From positions 1 through 64,000 of the forward strand of contig CAIMLR010000036.1 of NCBI GenBank assembly GCA_903842345.1: DNA of 64,000 bases. Reading direction: 5' to 3'. Under the pieces are notes generated by a model that was not told the DNA's origin, did not search any database, and worked only from the letters and a program-made list of their open reading frames with translations. Each line of letters opens with the position of its first letter. The first letter of the stretch is position 1. This DNA is from an uncultured Myxococcales bacterium (GTDB taxonomy: Bacteria > Myxococcota_A > UBA9042). Made by a program: the position numbers and the translations under genes. Of the stretch, positions 47,201 to 54,929 are shown piece by piece.

Positions 47201-50200
47201 CGGCGCGTGGTGTGGACCTTGGGGCGCTGGCGCAGATTCACGCGTTCACGGCAACGCCGGCGCTTGCCGAGGTGGCGGGCTCAACCCTGTTGCAGCGACT
47301 CCTGGACACGCCGGACGTGCCGGAGCGGGCTGTGCTGCTGGGCTTCCTGCTGGCGCTCGCGGAACAGCATGGCCTCCAGACGCTGCGTGACAAGACGGTC
47401 GATGCCGTGAGCACGGGGCCGCACCTGGCGGAACTGCTCGCGGCGATGGAAGGCGATGAACGGGTCGCGCCGCTGCGGCTGCGTGCCGCTGAACTGGCGC
47501 TGACCGAGGCGACGTCGGAAGGCGCGTCGGTGGCGGCGCGGCAGTTGGCGGAGCTGCGGGCTTCGGTCGGTGGCGACGTCGCGGGCGCGCTTGATCTGCT
47601 GCTGCGGCGGACGCCGGACGGCGATCCGACTTCGGCGTTGACGGAAGCGCAGACGCTCGCGGCCAAACACGGACGGCTGGACCTTTGGCTGGATGCGGCT
47701 GAGAACCTGTTGATGGACCCGGATCTGACGGATGCGCAGCGCGTCCACGTTGCCACGGTCGCGGCGGACATCGCGGTGCAGCAGCGTGAACCTGCGCGCG
47801 CTGCGGCGTTGTGGCAGCTCGTGTGGGACGACGATCCGGAAAGCACCGTCGCCCGCGATCACGTGCTGACCTTCCGGCGGCAGGCCGGCAATCCGGCGCC
47901 CTTGGCGGCCGCGATTGAACGCGCGATGTTGCTGGGCGGCGATGTCGACCGCGGCGCGCTGCGCGTCGAGTTGGCGGACCTGAAGCGGCAGTTGGGCAAC
48001 GCGCGTGAGGCGCTCCGGCTCCTGCAGGATACCGTGGCGAGTGAGCCGGACCGGAGCGACGTCATTCCCGTCGCCGAGAGCCTGCTGAACGAGCCGCATC
48101 TTGTCAGCGAAACGCTGGAACTGCTGGAACGCCTGTACCGCCATCACGAGCAGTGGCCGCAGTTGGCCACGGTCCTGCAGCAACGGATGGAACGGACGAG
48201 CCGACCGACTTCGCGCTTTGTGCTCGCGCAGGCGCTGGCAACCGTGCAACAGCAGCACGGCGATGTGTCGGGCGCGGTTGCGGCGCTGATGGCGGCGCTG
48301 CGGGCGGCGCCGTCGATGGAGGGACTCATCGCCGTCGAACGGCTGTGCGACGCCCAGACGGAGCCGGAAGCGCTGGCGGAAGCCTATGCCCTGATGGAAG
48401 ACGAGCAGCTGCCGGCGGAACAGCAGGAGACGGTCCTGCGGCACGCCATCGCGTTCGATCTGGCGCGCGGCGCAATTGGCCATGCTGAAGGTCGGCTGAT
48501 TGCGCTCGTGACGCTCAAGCCCGACGACGACGCCGTGTTCGCGCAACTGAGCGAGCTGCTGCATTCGATCGATCGGCGCGAGGACCTGATGGCGGCGTGG
48601 CAAGCGCGGCTGGCGGCAAACCCCAAGGAAATGCGGCAGCGCGAGGGCTTGCGGGAGATCGCGGCGTTGGCGCGGGCGCTGGGCCATCTGGACGTGGCGG
48701 TGAGCGCCGCGCAAACGTGGGCTGAGCTGGCGCCGGACGATGTGGACGCGCTTGAAGTGCAGGTGGATTTGCTGCGCGAGATGGATCGCCCAGCGGAGCT
48801 GGCGGCGGTCCTTGTGGCGCTGGCACAGGCGACGGCGGACCCGGGCGATCGCGCGCGCATCCTGATCGAGACGGCGCGGCAGCACGAACAGCTTGGCGAC
48901 ATTGACGCCCAGCACGCGTCCTATGAGGGTGCTTTTGACGCCGATCCGTCCAACGACGAAGCATTTGTGTTCCTGGAGCGCAAGGCGGGCGCGGACCCGG
49001 AGAAGCTGATTCCGCTGTTTGCCCGGCGCAGTGAGGCGCTGCCGCCCGGGCCGTCGCGAACGCTGATGTTGCGCAAGCTCGCCAATGCGGCGGCGGAACT
49101 GAACGACGGGACCACGGCTTGCCGCGCGCTGGAAACGGCGATCGCGGACGATCCGAGCAACGTCGCTGTGCTGGATGAGCTGCTGCGCATCGCGGAGCAG
49201 CAGCATGAGTGGCCGACGTGGCTGCGCGCTGCCGACAAGCGGCTCGCCGCGGAGACGCGCAAGGAAGGCAAGGCCAACCTGCGGCGGCAGATGGCGCGCG
49301 TGACGCTGACCGATCAGGTGGACGCGACGGCGGCGGCGGAGCACATCGCGGCGCTGGAAAAGCTGGCGCCGGACGATCCGGGCGTTGTGCAGTTCAAGAC
49401 GATGCTCCAGGCCCGCAGCGCCGATCCGCGGGAGGCGGCGGCGGGTCTGGAAGCGCTTTTGAAGGACGCGACCGATACCGCGACGCAGACGTCCCTGCAC
49501 CAGCAGTTGGCGGACCTGTACGCGGGGCCGCTGGACAATCCGGGCAAGGCGATTCGCGAGCTTGTGCGGCTTGTGCAGCTCGACCCGCGGCGTTGGCAGG
49601 CGCGGCGGCGGCTGTGCGACCTCTACAAGGCGCGCAGTTCAATGGAAGCGTATGCGGAGTCCCTGCGGCAGTGGCTGCAGACGCTGGGCGATAGCCGCGA
49701 TGCCAACACGCTGAGCGCTGAGCGGATTGGCCAGTTGGGTGCGCTGCAGTTGGAGCTGGGCGAAGCGCTCGCGGCGGTCGGTCAGGTCGCAGAAGCGGCG
49801 AGCGTGCTCAAAGACGCGCTGATCCTGAACGGTCACAGCGCGCGGCTGGACAGCATTCTGGCGCAGATGCTGGAGGCGACGAGCGATACGGCGGGTGCGG
49901 CGGAGCTGGAAGACTGGCTGGTGGGCCACCACGCGCTGGGTGATCGCGAGCAGATGGCGGCGCACGCCCAGAAGGCCGCGCAGTTGTGGGAGCAGCTCGG
50001 CGAGCACGCGAAGGCGCGCGACGCGTGGCGGCGGGTGCTGGAAGTGCGGCCGGAAGATCCGCAGGCGACGCTGGGCCAAGGTCGCGCGTGCCTGGATCTC
50101 GGCGATACGGACCGCGCGCTGCGGCTGTTCGACACCGTTTCCCGCAACACCAAGGCTTCCCCCAAGCTGCGCGCCGATGCGCTGGTGGGCATGGGCCGCT

Positions 50201-50307
50201 GCCGGATGAGCCGACTCGCGTTGGATCAGGCGCGCAATTGCTATGAACGCGCGTTGCAGCTGGTGCCCGGTCACCGCGGCGCGCTGGACGGGCTGTCAGA
50301 ACTGTAG
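41278..50307 (+). CDS. Giant tetratricopeptide-repeat protein
   Basis: A 3009-residue, almost entirely alpha-helical, Ala/Leu/Glu/Asp-rich protein with no signal peptide and no TM segment. Degenerate TPR/HAT-like helical pairs run through the whole length. Many repeats share a W-x-x-L-A or W-x-x-V core (WPELAALL, WPAVVATLERL, WPQLATVLQQR) and A-x-x-L-P-x-D packing. No catalytic domain was recognised. ATG (MQQPAGS) chosen with AGGAGC upstream rather than a TTG 21 bp earlier. It is followed after 15 bp by argC. The likely role is a scaffold for protein complexes. The reading frame is open without interruption for 9 kb. Confidence 0.88.
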   Translation: MQQPAGSAALPIEADIEKLIAVLRKDASAPVLAETANRLLHLAAAELHPRVRAALLDRAAAFCGPADPQRALSLWLEAFRLFPDAPMGRRLALLASDDPGFARLNRLGNLVDAIAELSPPGQRVDDLVSAVQYHLQQGHGTSAQAALAKLAEIAPDHPALLDLSDVALQQAESRAESLQAMRVELADATDDERARLLIGYAEMLLHGDEPLTDAAAVLADAVDAGVAATEVAPMWVEVARALGDDAELARALALAVQDEASPQRLQFADELANLPHIERSQPEAAVTALRLLAATTPEDGALHARLAVAEAFGQGVGAESALEALRLKALQTRDRVLESAACLALAQIAQATGDLEKAERHFRRVRSLSPHNAEALDFFEQWYRRAGDHRRLFAALTQRAAQSEGRVLVRIALEMAQLAEGALATLDPATATDRAIEAYQRVLSVQPDHMDAIAALERLLTAGHRWPELAALLSRSAHVFAPRAVMDSSARDFAIAIWNRLAALNADADRLPDAGAALEAHLRVLDLDPRNPEALRAVLAALTNSGDWSGVRDMLLTAVDAAEDPHELASLSQDLGELYRDHLDNPDAAATWLDRAAMSEPDRADARTQAQSLWRARGDRDRLLDALLTDLRSRWGRHPTEITAQEARALTPEAESDAVAAILEEAAQLATHVLGHGAEQHAFIAMLWSLLLGIQPGHLQALDALHGLWAETAPEQLLDVLRSQLALDALPDARRIALLERLCPLLVARLADDPAAAHEAIAVAQQLADCVADSPLARTTQLHALVALGDVAALRATFANDESGAAAFAEAIAAVADGKPLAGRVALLQSAADAVAGSGHMARAAELLADALQAAERLENPDERQAQTVATAVALLAAARDASLVGLERLAVETLAVHAPATDLPRYKQMRTALLVTAGLWSDATEAAADWIEELLAAGRLGALHEAIAELKEAARRAGELDTVPHRLLMWAEVVPPEDDTHRLRVQLWLDAAQLLLTAGNDLETARHAIDLATEAQPDATDVLGLREYVCTEQADWPAVVATLERLAELQTGSERVDTLLRAANLCDHALTEPGTAAQLYRQVLDEAPDAVEAWYGLAAALRKAGTLDERADVLDALLARDDVSRDSRGRLAVERADLAQQRGESDFASPALAVLARLAATLDSEPTSVLPLNDSENALVAVALSQLDDAGQGVAIAELLLPLLRTMRESDPSAQHALLRCLDTLVAAPGATQEERQGWLEEAAAAAGSDPERRYAAVRALVERAPDSAHLDALADSATAAGEDGNCNALLAAVAAGEHPPELRKHAALLLANRAENANDKMGAITAWTLAHELEPEALKPLTQLAALFAEVGDVDGLVFALRQQTVLGDDASRVAAWLQLASLHLDTQRDPAAAAAVTREALATHDGDAELWALHLRALREAGDAAALLTGLQLRVAQAQVPDETRLALQREIAGLYDEAGDRAAALTVWLQLACDDPNDGEATARATADLLELAPETLPEDLTAAARALSDVLDLRGDQERLAAVLTLRLGRTTADEKPGLLERLVTLRAEADDAAGAFHAAAHLLVLQPSGDQAIARVQRLGQQAGVSQERLAATYLAAAEHADLPTRRALREAALATLPDDDTTLAVRREICEMALADDPQDAQWLQRADAWAQASDDDGARLALLARRVAVTTNPEARLALQQERARLADHAGDSATARTAWQDVLGHSDVDARREAAAALCDLCERLGDRAGEAAALLALRADTDDAEARVALSLRAADAWQGAGDTAQALATLESEAAEQPSDTALYHAIATLLPDGEKKTQHLAQGWQRVLKDDNERIAAASAWLAAHGDEGAGPAWQRLTQVLDAGVRGEDLVERLTELAAADDDAVAVAAGTRLAHRAAELADLTGEIAARQAMLARLVGEPARAERRLLAALLERAGEREDAVGHLRVILAEIWDRGVAEEALALARVTPLHQEVAAEVAQAAARGVDLGALAQIHAFTATPALAEVAGSTLLQRLLDTPDVPERAVLLGFLLALAEQHGLQTLRDKTVDAVSTGPHLAELLAAMEGDERVAPLRLRAAELALTEATSEGASVAARQLAELRASVGGDVAGALDLLLRRTPDGDPTSALTEAQTLAAKHGRLDLWLDAAENLLMDPDLTDAQRVHVATVAADIAVQQREPARAAALWQLVWDDDPESTVARDHVLTFRRQAGNPAPLAAAIERAMLLGGDVDRGALRVELADLKRQLGNAREALRLLQDTVASEPDRSDVIPVAESLLNEPHLVSETLELLERLYRHHEQWPQLATVLQQRMERTSRPTSRFVLAQALATVQQQHGDVSGAVAALMAALRAAPSMEGLIAVERLCDAQTEPEALAEAYALMEDEQLPAEQQETVLRHAIAFDLARGAIGHAEGRLIALVTLKPDDDAVFAQLSELLHSIDRREDLMAAWQARLAANPKEMRQREGLREIAALARALGHLDVAVSAAQTWAELAPDDVDALEVQVDLLREMDRPAELAAVLVALAQATADPGDRARILIETARQHEQLGDIDAQHASYEGAFDADPSNDEAFVFLERKAGADPEKLIPLFARRSEALPPGPSRTLMLRKLANAAAELNDGTTACRALETAIADDPSNVAVLDELLRIAEQQHEWPTWLRAADKRLAAETRKEGKANLRRQMARVTLTDQVDATAAAEHIAALEKLAPDDPGVVQFKTMLQARSADPREAAAGLEALLKDATDTATQTSLHQQLADLYAGPLDNPGKAIRELVRLVQLDPRRWQARRRLCDLYKARSSMEAYAESLRQWLQTLGDSRDANTLSAERIGQLGALQLELGEALAAVGQVAEAASVLKDALILNGHSARLDSILAQMLEATSDTAGAAELEDWLVGHHALGDREQMAAHAQKAAQLWEQLGEHAKARDAWRRVLEVRPEDPQATLGQGRACLDLGDTDRALRLFDTVSRNTKASPKLRADALVGMGRCRMSRLALDQARNCYERALQLVPGHRGALDGLSEL

Positions 50308-50322
50308 CCCCAGATTACCCTC

Positions 50323-51423
50323 ATGCTGGAGAATCCCATGAATGAAGCCTCGATCGCGCACCTGCCGCGGCCGGTTCGGGTGGCCATTATTGGCGCGACC
50401 GGCTATGGCGGCGCGGAGCTGATTCGCCAACTGGCGCCGCGGCCGGACATCGCGTTGACGCGGCTGATCGCCAAGGACGGCATTGGCAAGCGGATTGGCG
50501 ACATCCACCTCTCGCTCGCGGGCCTGCAGAACCTCGAACACTTGCGCGTTGAGGACGCCGAGCCCGACGCAGTGGCGCCGGACGCGGACGTCGTGTTCAT
50601 CGGCCTGCCGCACCGCGTCAGCGCGCAGGTGGGCGCCAAGTACAGCGATCTCGGCTGCGCGGTCATCGACCTGTCAGGCGATTACCGGCTGCGTGACCTG
50701 GACGCCTACCAGCACTACTACGAGGCGCAGCATCCGCACCCGGAGCGCCTCGGCACGTTTGTCTATGGCCTGCCGGAATTCCAGCGCGCGGCGATCGCCA
50801 AGTCCCGGCGCATCGCGAGTCCCGGCTGTTTTGCCACGACGATCGCGCTCGCGCTCTGGCCGCTGGCGCGCGCGGGGCTGCTGACCGGGCGCGTGCAGGT
50901 GTCGGCGATGACAGGCTCGTCGGGTTCGGGCGCCAATCCGCAGCTGGGGACCCATCACCCGCTGCGCGCGCAGACGCTGCGGCCGTACAAGCCGCTGGGG
51001 CACCAGCACGTGCCGGAAATCATCCAGACGCTGACGGACGAGGGTGCGCGCGAGCTGACGCTGGAGTTTGTGCCCGTGTCCGCGCCGCTGGTGCGCGGAA
51101 TCCTCGCGACGTGTTTTGTCGAAGTGCCGGCCGAGGTCGACGCCGCGCGCTTGAAGCAGCTGCTGCACGACGCGTATGACAGCGAGAAGCTGATCCGCGT
51201 GCTGGACAGCCGGCTGCCGGAAGTGAACGCGGTGGCGGGGAGCATGTTCGTGGAGATCGCGGGCACGGCGGGTGAGGCGCACAACGGCAAGCGCACGGTG
51301 GTGCTGCACGCGGCCTTGGACAATCTCATCAAGGGCGGCGCGGGCCAGGCGGTGCAGTCGCTGAACGTGATGCTCGGCATCGATGAATTCACCGGGCTCC
51401 TGCAGCCCGCGCAGTGGCCGTAG
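50323..51423 (+). CDS. argC: N-acetyl-gamma-glutamyl-phosphate reductase
   Basis: A 366-residue NADPH-dependent enzyme of arginine biosynthesis (third step). VAIIGATGYGGAELIR is the nucleotide-binding loop, ASPGCFATTI (here IASPGCFATT) carries the catalytic Cys, and GSSGSGANP plus HQHVPEI follow. Two ATGs (50323 and 50338) are possible; the second lacks the first five residues. It lies 15 bp after the TPR gene and 3 bp before argB. Confidence 0.95.
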   Translation: MLENPMNEASIAHLPRPVRVAIIGATGYGGAELIRQLAPRPDIALTRLIAKDGIGKRIGDIHLSLAGLQNLEHLRVEDAEPDAVAPDADVVFIGLPHRVSAQVGAKYSDLGCAVIDLSGDYRLRDLDAYQHYYEAQHPHPERLGTFVYGLPEFQRAAIAKSRRIASPGCFATTIALALWPLARAGLLTGRVQVSAMTGSSGSGANPQLGTHHPLRAQTLRPYKPLGHQHVPEIIQTLTDEGARELTLEFVPVSAPLVRGILATCFVEVPAEVDAARLKQLLHDAYDSEKLIRVLDSRLPEVNAVAGSMFVEIAGTAGEAHNGKRTVVLHAALDNLIKGGAGQAVQSLNVMLGIDEFTGLLQPAQWP

Positions 51424-51426
51424 ACG

Positions 51427-52257
51427 ATGGCGCAGAACCGCAAAATCCTCGTGAAAGTGGGCGGCGAGACGCTGCTGGATGCCGGCGATCGCGCGCGGCT
51501 GGCGGCCGACTTGCGGCAAGTGCTGGACGCTGACAGCAACCGGCGCCTGTGCGTGATTCACGGCGCAGGTCCGCAAATCACCGCTCTGGGCGAGCGGCTG
51601 GGGCTGCAGTCAACGTTTCGCGCCGGGCGTCGCGTGACGGACGCGCCGATGCTGGACGCGGTGGCGATGGCGATGTGCGGCCAAGTGGGACCGGCGCTGC
51701 TGGCGTCCTGCGTCGCGGCCGGTTTGCCAGCGGTGTCGACTCCGGCGGCGTCAGGCGGGCTGGCGGTAGGCAAGAAGCGCCCGCCCAAGCCGGTGCCGGG
51801 AGAAGCTGAGCCGGTGGACTACGGCCTTGTCGCGGACTTGGCGAGTGTTGACACGCGGCTCCTTGAAACGCTGTGGGCGGCGGGGTTTGTGCCGCTGCTG
51901 TCGTCGCTGGTGAGCGATCCGCGCGGGCAACTGCTCAACCTCAACGCCGACAGCCTGGTGACCGGGCTGACGCGGCAGCTGGCGTTTTCTGACGTGGTGC
52001 TCGTGACCGGCGTGCCGGGCGTCTACCGCGATCTCAAGGACCCAACGACGCATCTCCCGGAAGTGCGGGCTGGCGACATCGAAGGGCTCATCGCGTCGGG
52101 CGCTGTGCAAGGCGGAATGATCGCCAAATTGCAGGAAGTGCAGGAGATCCTGGCGCGCGGCGCGGACACCGTGTGGATTGTCGGGTTCCGCGAGCCCGGC
52201 GCGATCGCGGATGCGCTGGCGGGCAAGCCCGGAACACGGACGCGGGTGCGCGCGTAG
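51427..52257 (+). CDS. argB: Acetylglutamate kinase
   Basis: A 276-residue amino-acid kinase (second step of arginine biosynthesis). KVGGETL and VIHGAGPQI are the nucleotide/phosphate loops (the usual HGGGP is HGAGP here). GQLLNLNADSLVTGL and VLVTGVPGVYRD are conserved, and GMIAKLQ carries the transition-state Lys. No N-terminal arginine-regulatory extension is present. Slightly unusual: a KKRPPKPVPGEAEP loop in mid-sequence. Converges with glmU, leaving 3 bp. Confidence 0.93.
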   Translation: MAQNRKILVKVGGETLLDAGDRARLAADLRQVLDADSNRRLCVIHGAGPQITALGERLGLQSTFRAGRRVTDAPMLDAVAMAMCGQVGPALLASCVAAGLPAVSTPAASGGLAVGKKRPPKPVPGEAEPVDYGLVADLASVDTRLLETLWAAGFVPLLSSLVSDPRGQLLNLNADSLVTGLTRQLAFSDVVLVTGVPGVYRDLKDPTTHLPEVRAGDIEGLIASGAVQGGMIAKLQEVQEILARGADTVWIVGFREPGAIADALAGKPGTRTRVRA

Positions 52258-52260
52258 CCA

Positions 52261-53676
52261 TCAATGGCCGCTCTTGGCCGCCTTCGCCGCCGCCTGACGC
52301 GCCTTCTTCTTCGCCGTCCAACCTTCAATGTTCCGCTGCTCGGTGCGCGAGAGCGCCAACGCGCCCGCGGGCACGTCGTGGATGATCGTGCTGCCCGCGC
52401 CGACGTACGCGTCATCGCCCAGCGTCACCGGCGCAACGAGCTGCGTGTCCGAGCCGATGAACACGCCCGCACCGAGCGTGGTCTTGAACTTGTTCACGCC
52501 GTCGTAATTGCACGTGATAGTGCCGGCGCCGATGTTGCAGCCCGGGCCAATGTCCGCGTCGCCGAGGTAGCTCAAGTGGCTGGCCTTGGCGCCCACGCCG
52601 AGCTTGGCCTTCTTGGTTTCGACGAAATTGCCGACTTTGACGTCCGCGGCGAGCTCCGTCCCCGGCCGCAGATGGGCAAAAGGCCCCACGTGCGCGCCCG
52701 GACCCACCGACGCTTCTGCCGCGACGCTGTAGGCCAGAAAATGCGCGTTCGCCGCCACCGTCACATCGCGCAGCACGCAGCCGCGATCGATGCGCGCACC
52801 CGCGGCCACCCGTGTCTGGCCGCGGAGTTCCACGCCAGCACCCAGGCTCGCGTCGGGCTCGATCTGCACCGTCGTCTCGATCCAGGCCGTCTCCGGCTCG
52901 TCCATGGCCACGCCCGTCATCATCCACGCGTGATTGATGCGCTTGCGCAGCACGCCCGTCGCCGCCGCCAGCTCCGCGCGATTGTTCACGCCCTGGATTT
53001 CGTTGGCATCCGCCGCGATCGTCGCGATGCCCGGCCGCCCGGACTCCGCCGCCATGCCGACAAGATCCGTCAAGTACAGCTCCCCCTGCGCGTTGTTCGG
53101 CGTCAGCCGGCTGAGCGACGTCTTCAGAAAATCCGCGCGCACGGCCATCATCCCGGCGTTGACGGCCGTGATGGCGCGTTCCGCCGCGCTCGCGTCCTTG
53201 TGCTCCACGACGCGCGCGATCTCCGCGCCGTTCAGCACCACGCGGCCATACCCCGTCGGATCCGGCACGTGCGCCACCAGAAGGGACAACGGCCGATCGC
53301 CGCGATCGCGCACCAGCGCATCCAACGTCGGCACCCGCAGCAGCGGAACATCGCCATACAGAATCAGCACTTCACTTGCATCCTCCCACGCCGGCTGGGC
53401 GCACAGCATGGCGTGCCCCGTCCCGTTGGGATTCACTTGTTCAATGCACGTAATCGGCAGCGGATTGGCGCGGCTCGCGAGCCAGGATTCCACCTGCTCG
53501 CGGCCATGGCCGGTCACCACAACAATGCGCGTCGGTTCCAGCGCTTCGGCCGCGCGGAGCACGTGGGCGAGCATCGGTTCGCCCAACACCGGATGCAGCA
53601 CCTTGGGCAGACGCGAGGCCATGCGTTTGCCAAGCCCGGCGGCCAGAATAACAACTGTCAACTTCGCCTGCGCCAT
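52261..53676 (-). CDS. glmU: Bifunctional GlmU (UDP-GlcNAc synthesis)
   Basis: A 471-residue enzyme making UDP-N-acetylglucosamine for peptidoglycan and LPS. The N-terminal uridyltransferase has ILAAGLGKRMASRLPKVLHPV and YGDVPLL. The C-terminal left-handed beta-helix acetyltransferase has RPGTELAADVKVGNFVETKK and GAGTITCNYDGVNKFKT. Slightly longer than E. coli GlmU (456). ATG (MAQAKLTV) with AAAGGAGAC upstream; an upstream M is not supported. Divergent from ilvE. Confidence 0.95.
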   Translation of the reverse strand: MAQAKLTVVILAAGLGKRMASRLPKVLHPVLGEPMLAHVLRAAEALEPTRIVVVTGHGREQVESWLASRANPLPITCIEQVNPNGTGHAMLCAQPAWEDASEVLILYGDVPLLRVPTLDALVRDRGDRPLSLLVAHVPDPTGYGRVVLNGAEIARVVEHKDASAAERAITAVNAGMMAVRADFLKTSLSRLTPNNAQGELYLTDLVGMAAESGRPGIATIAADANEIQGVNNRAELAAATGVLRKRINHAWMMTGVAMDEPETAWIETTVQIEPDASLGAGVELRGQTRVAAGARIDRGCVLRDVTVAANAHFLAYSVAAEASVGPGAHVGPFAHLRPGTELAADVKVGNFVETKKAKLGVGAKASHLSYLGDADIGPGCNIGAGTITCNYDGVNKFKTTLGAGVFIGSDTQLVAPVTLGDDAYVGAGSTIIHDVPAGALALSRTEQRNIEGWTAKKKARQAAAKAAKSGH

Positions 53677-53771
53677 TGCCGTCTCCTTTGTCGTCTGTGC
53701 GGCCGCATACGTAGCCGCAAGCCAGATTGTTTGCAAGTTGTCACAGCCCCACAGTAAGCGGGGTTTTGGCG

Positions 53772-53800
53772 TTGTCAGCGGCTTATGGCTGGGCTAGGCT
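53772..53800 (+). promoter_or_regulatory. Sigma70-like promoter of the branched-chain aminotransferase gene
   Basis: TTGTCA (53772-53777, 5/6), a 17-bp spacer, TAGGCT (53795-53800). The start would fall near 53807, that is, inside the inverted repeat that follows. The -10 is contiguous with the left arm of the repeat. Confidence 0.6.
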
Positions 53801-53840
53801 CCTCCCCCTGCCGGTTTCGTTACCTCCGGCAGGGGGAGGA
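53800..53840 (+). promoter_or_regulatory. Perfect 15-bp inverted repeat covering the ilvE Shine-Dalgarno
   Basis: TCCTCCCCCTGCCGG (53800-53814), an 11-nt spacer and CCGGCAGGGGGAGGA (53826-53840). The right arm contains the Shine-Dalgarno AGGGGGAGG, 5 nt before the ATG at 53845. As RNA from an upstream start it would hide the SD; from a start near 53807 only ~8 bp of stem remain, mainly around CTGCCGG. As DNA it could be an operator around +1. Confidence 0.7.
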
Positions 53841-53844
53841 TACG

Positions 53845-54825
53845 ATGTCCGACGTGCGCGTTTGGCTCAACGGCAAGATGGTTGAGGCGGAAGAAGCCCG
53901 CCTTCCACACCTGACTCACACTTTCCACTACGGCCTCGGTGCGTTTGAAGGCATCCGCGCGTACCAGCAACACCAAAGCGGCTACGGCGCGGTGTTTCGC
54001 TTGGGCGATCACATCAACCGGCTGCTGGCGTCCTGCCATCTGGTGACCCTGGATCAGGGCCTGACGTATGACGTGCCGACCCTGTCGCGCGCGTGCGTCG
54101 ACACGCTGATCGCCAACGGCCTGGATGAAGGCTACCTCCGACCGGTGATCTACATCGCCGACGGCGCGATGGGCATCGGCGCCAAGGGCAATCCGATCCA
54201 CGCCATGGTCGCGGCGTGGAAATGGGGCGCGTACCTCGGCGAAGAGGGCCTCGCCAACGGCATTCGCGCGTCGATCAGCTCGTTCAAGCGCCCCGGTCAC
54301 GCATCGGTGATGTCCAAGGCCAAGCTGACCGGCCAGTACATCAACTCGATCCTCGCGAAGCGCGAAGCGGTTTCCAACGGCTTTGACGAGGCGATCCTGC
54401 TCAACGAGCAGGGTTACATCACGGAAGCAACCGGCGAGAACATCTTCATGGTGATCGAGGGCGAACTCGTGACCCCGCCACTCTCCGCCAATATCCTCTC
54501 GGGCATCACCCGCGCGTCCATCATCGAGATCGCCCGCAAGCGCGGCATCCGCGTGACCGAGCGCTTGTTCGCCCGCGACGAGATTTACTGCGCCGACGAA
54601 GTCTTCTTCACCGGCACCGCCGCGGAAGTGACGCCGGTGCGCGAGATCGATCGCCGCACGATCGGCCGCGGCGCACGTGGGCCGATGACGGAAGAGCTGC
54701 AGCAGGCGTTTTTCGACATCGTTCGCGGCCGCAACGACGACTACGCGCACTGGTTGACGCCGTTCAGCTTGGACACACTCGCAGACGGCGAAACGCGCCA
54801 AGCCCGCGTCGCGCTTTCGGTCTAG
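53845..54825 (+). CDS. ilvE: Branched-chain amino acid aminotransferase
   Basis: A 326-residue class IV (fold-type IV) PLP transaminase linking Val/Leu/Ile with their 2-oxoacids and glutamate/2-oxoglutarate. HTFHYGLGAFEGIRAY at the N-terminus, the KLTGQYINSILAK block with the PLP Lys, EATGENIFMV and the PPLSANILSGITR loop are all present. Length slightly above E. coli IlvE. ATG (MSDVRVW) with AGGGGGAGG; an in-frame earlier M would lie before the inverted repeat. Its 2-oxoacids could be substrates for a KOR-type enzyme, an alternative to 2-oxoglutarate. Confidence 0.93.
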   Translation: MSDVRVWLNGKMVEAEEARLPHLTHTFHYGLGAFEGIRAYQQHQSGYGAVFRLGDHINRLLASCHLVTLDQGLTYDVPTLSRACVDTLIANGLDEGYLRPVIYIADGAMGIGAKGNPIHAMVAAWKWGAYLGEEGLANGIRASISSFKRPGHASVMSKAKLTGQYINSILAKREAVSNGFDEAILLNEQGYITEATGENIFMVIEGELVTPPLSANILSGITRASIIEIARKRGIRVTERLFARDEIYCADEVFFTGTAAEVTPVREIDRRTIGRGARGPMTEELQQAFFDIVRGRNDDYAHWLTPFSLDTLADGETRQARVALSV

Positions 54826-54929
54826 TTTCCGCGTTTCAACAGTCAAGACAGCGGCGCAGCACAGGTTGGCCGCGGGTCCCGCGACAAGAGCGGAACCGCG
54901 CGTCGACGCGCATTGCATCGGGATGAACA

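Noticed and set aside
47281-49500. 739-codon minus-strand frame in the TPR gene
   Set aside because: Same type of GC-driven shadow; no ribosome site or recognisable domain.
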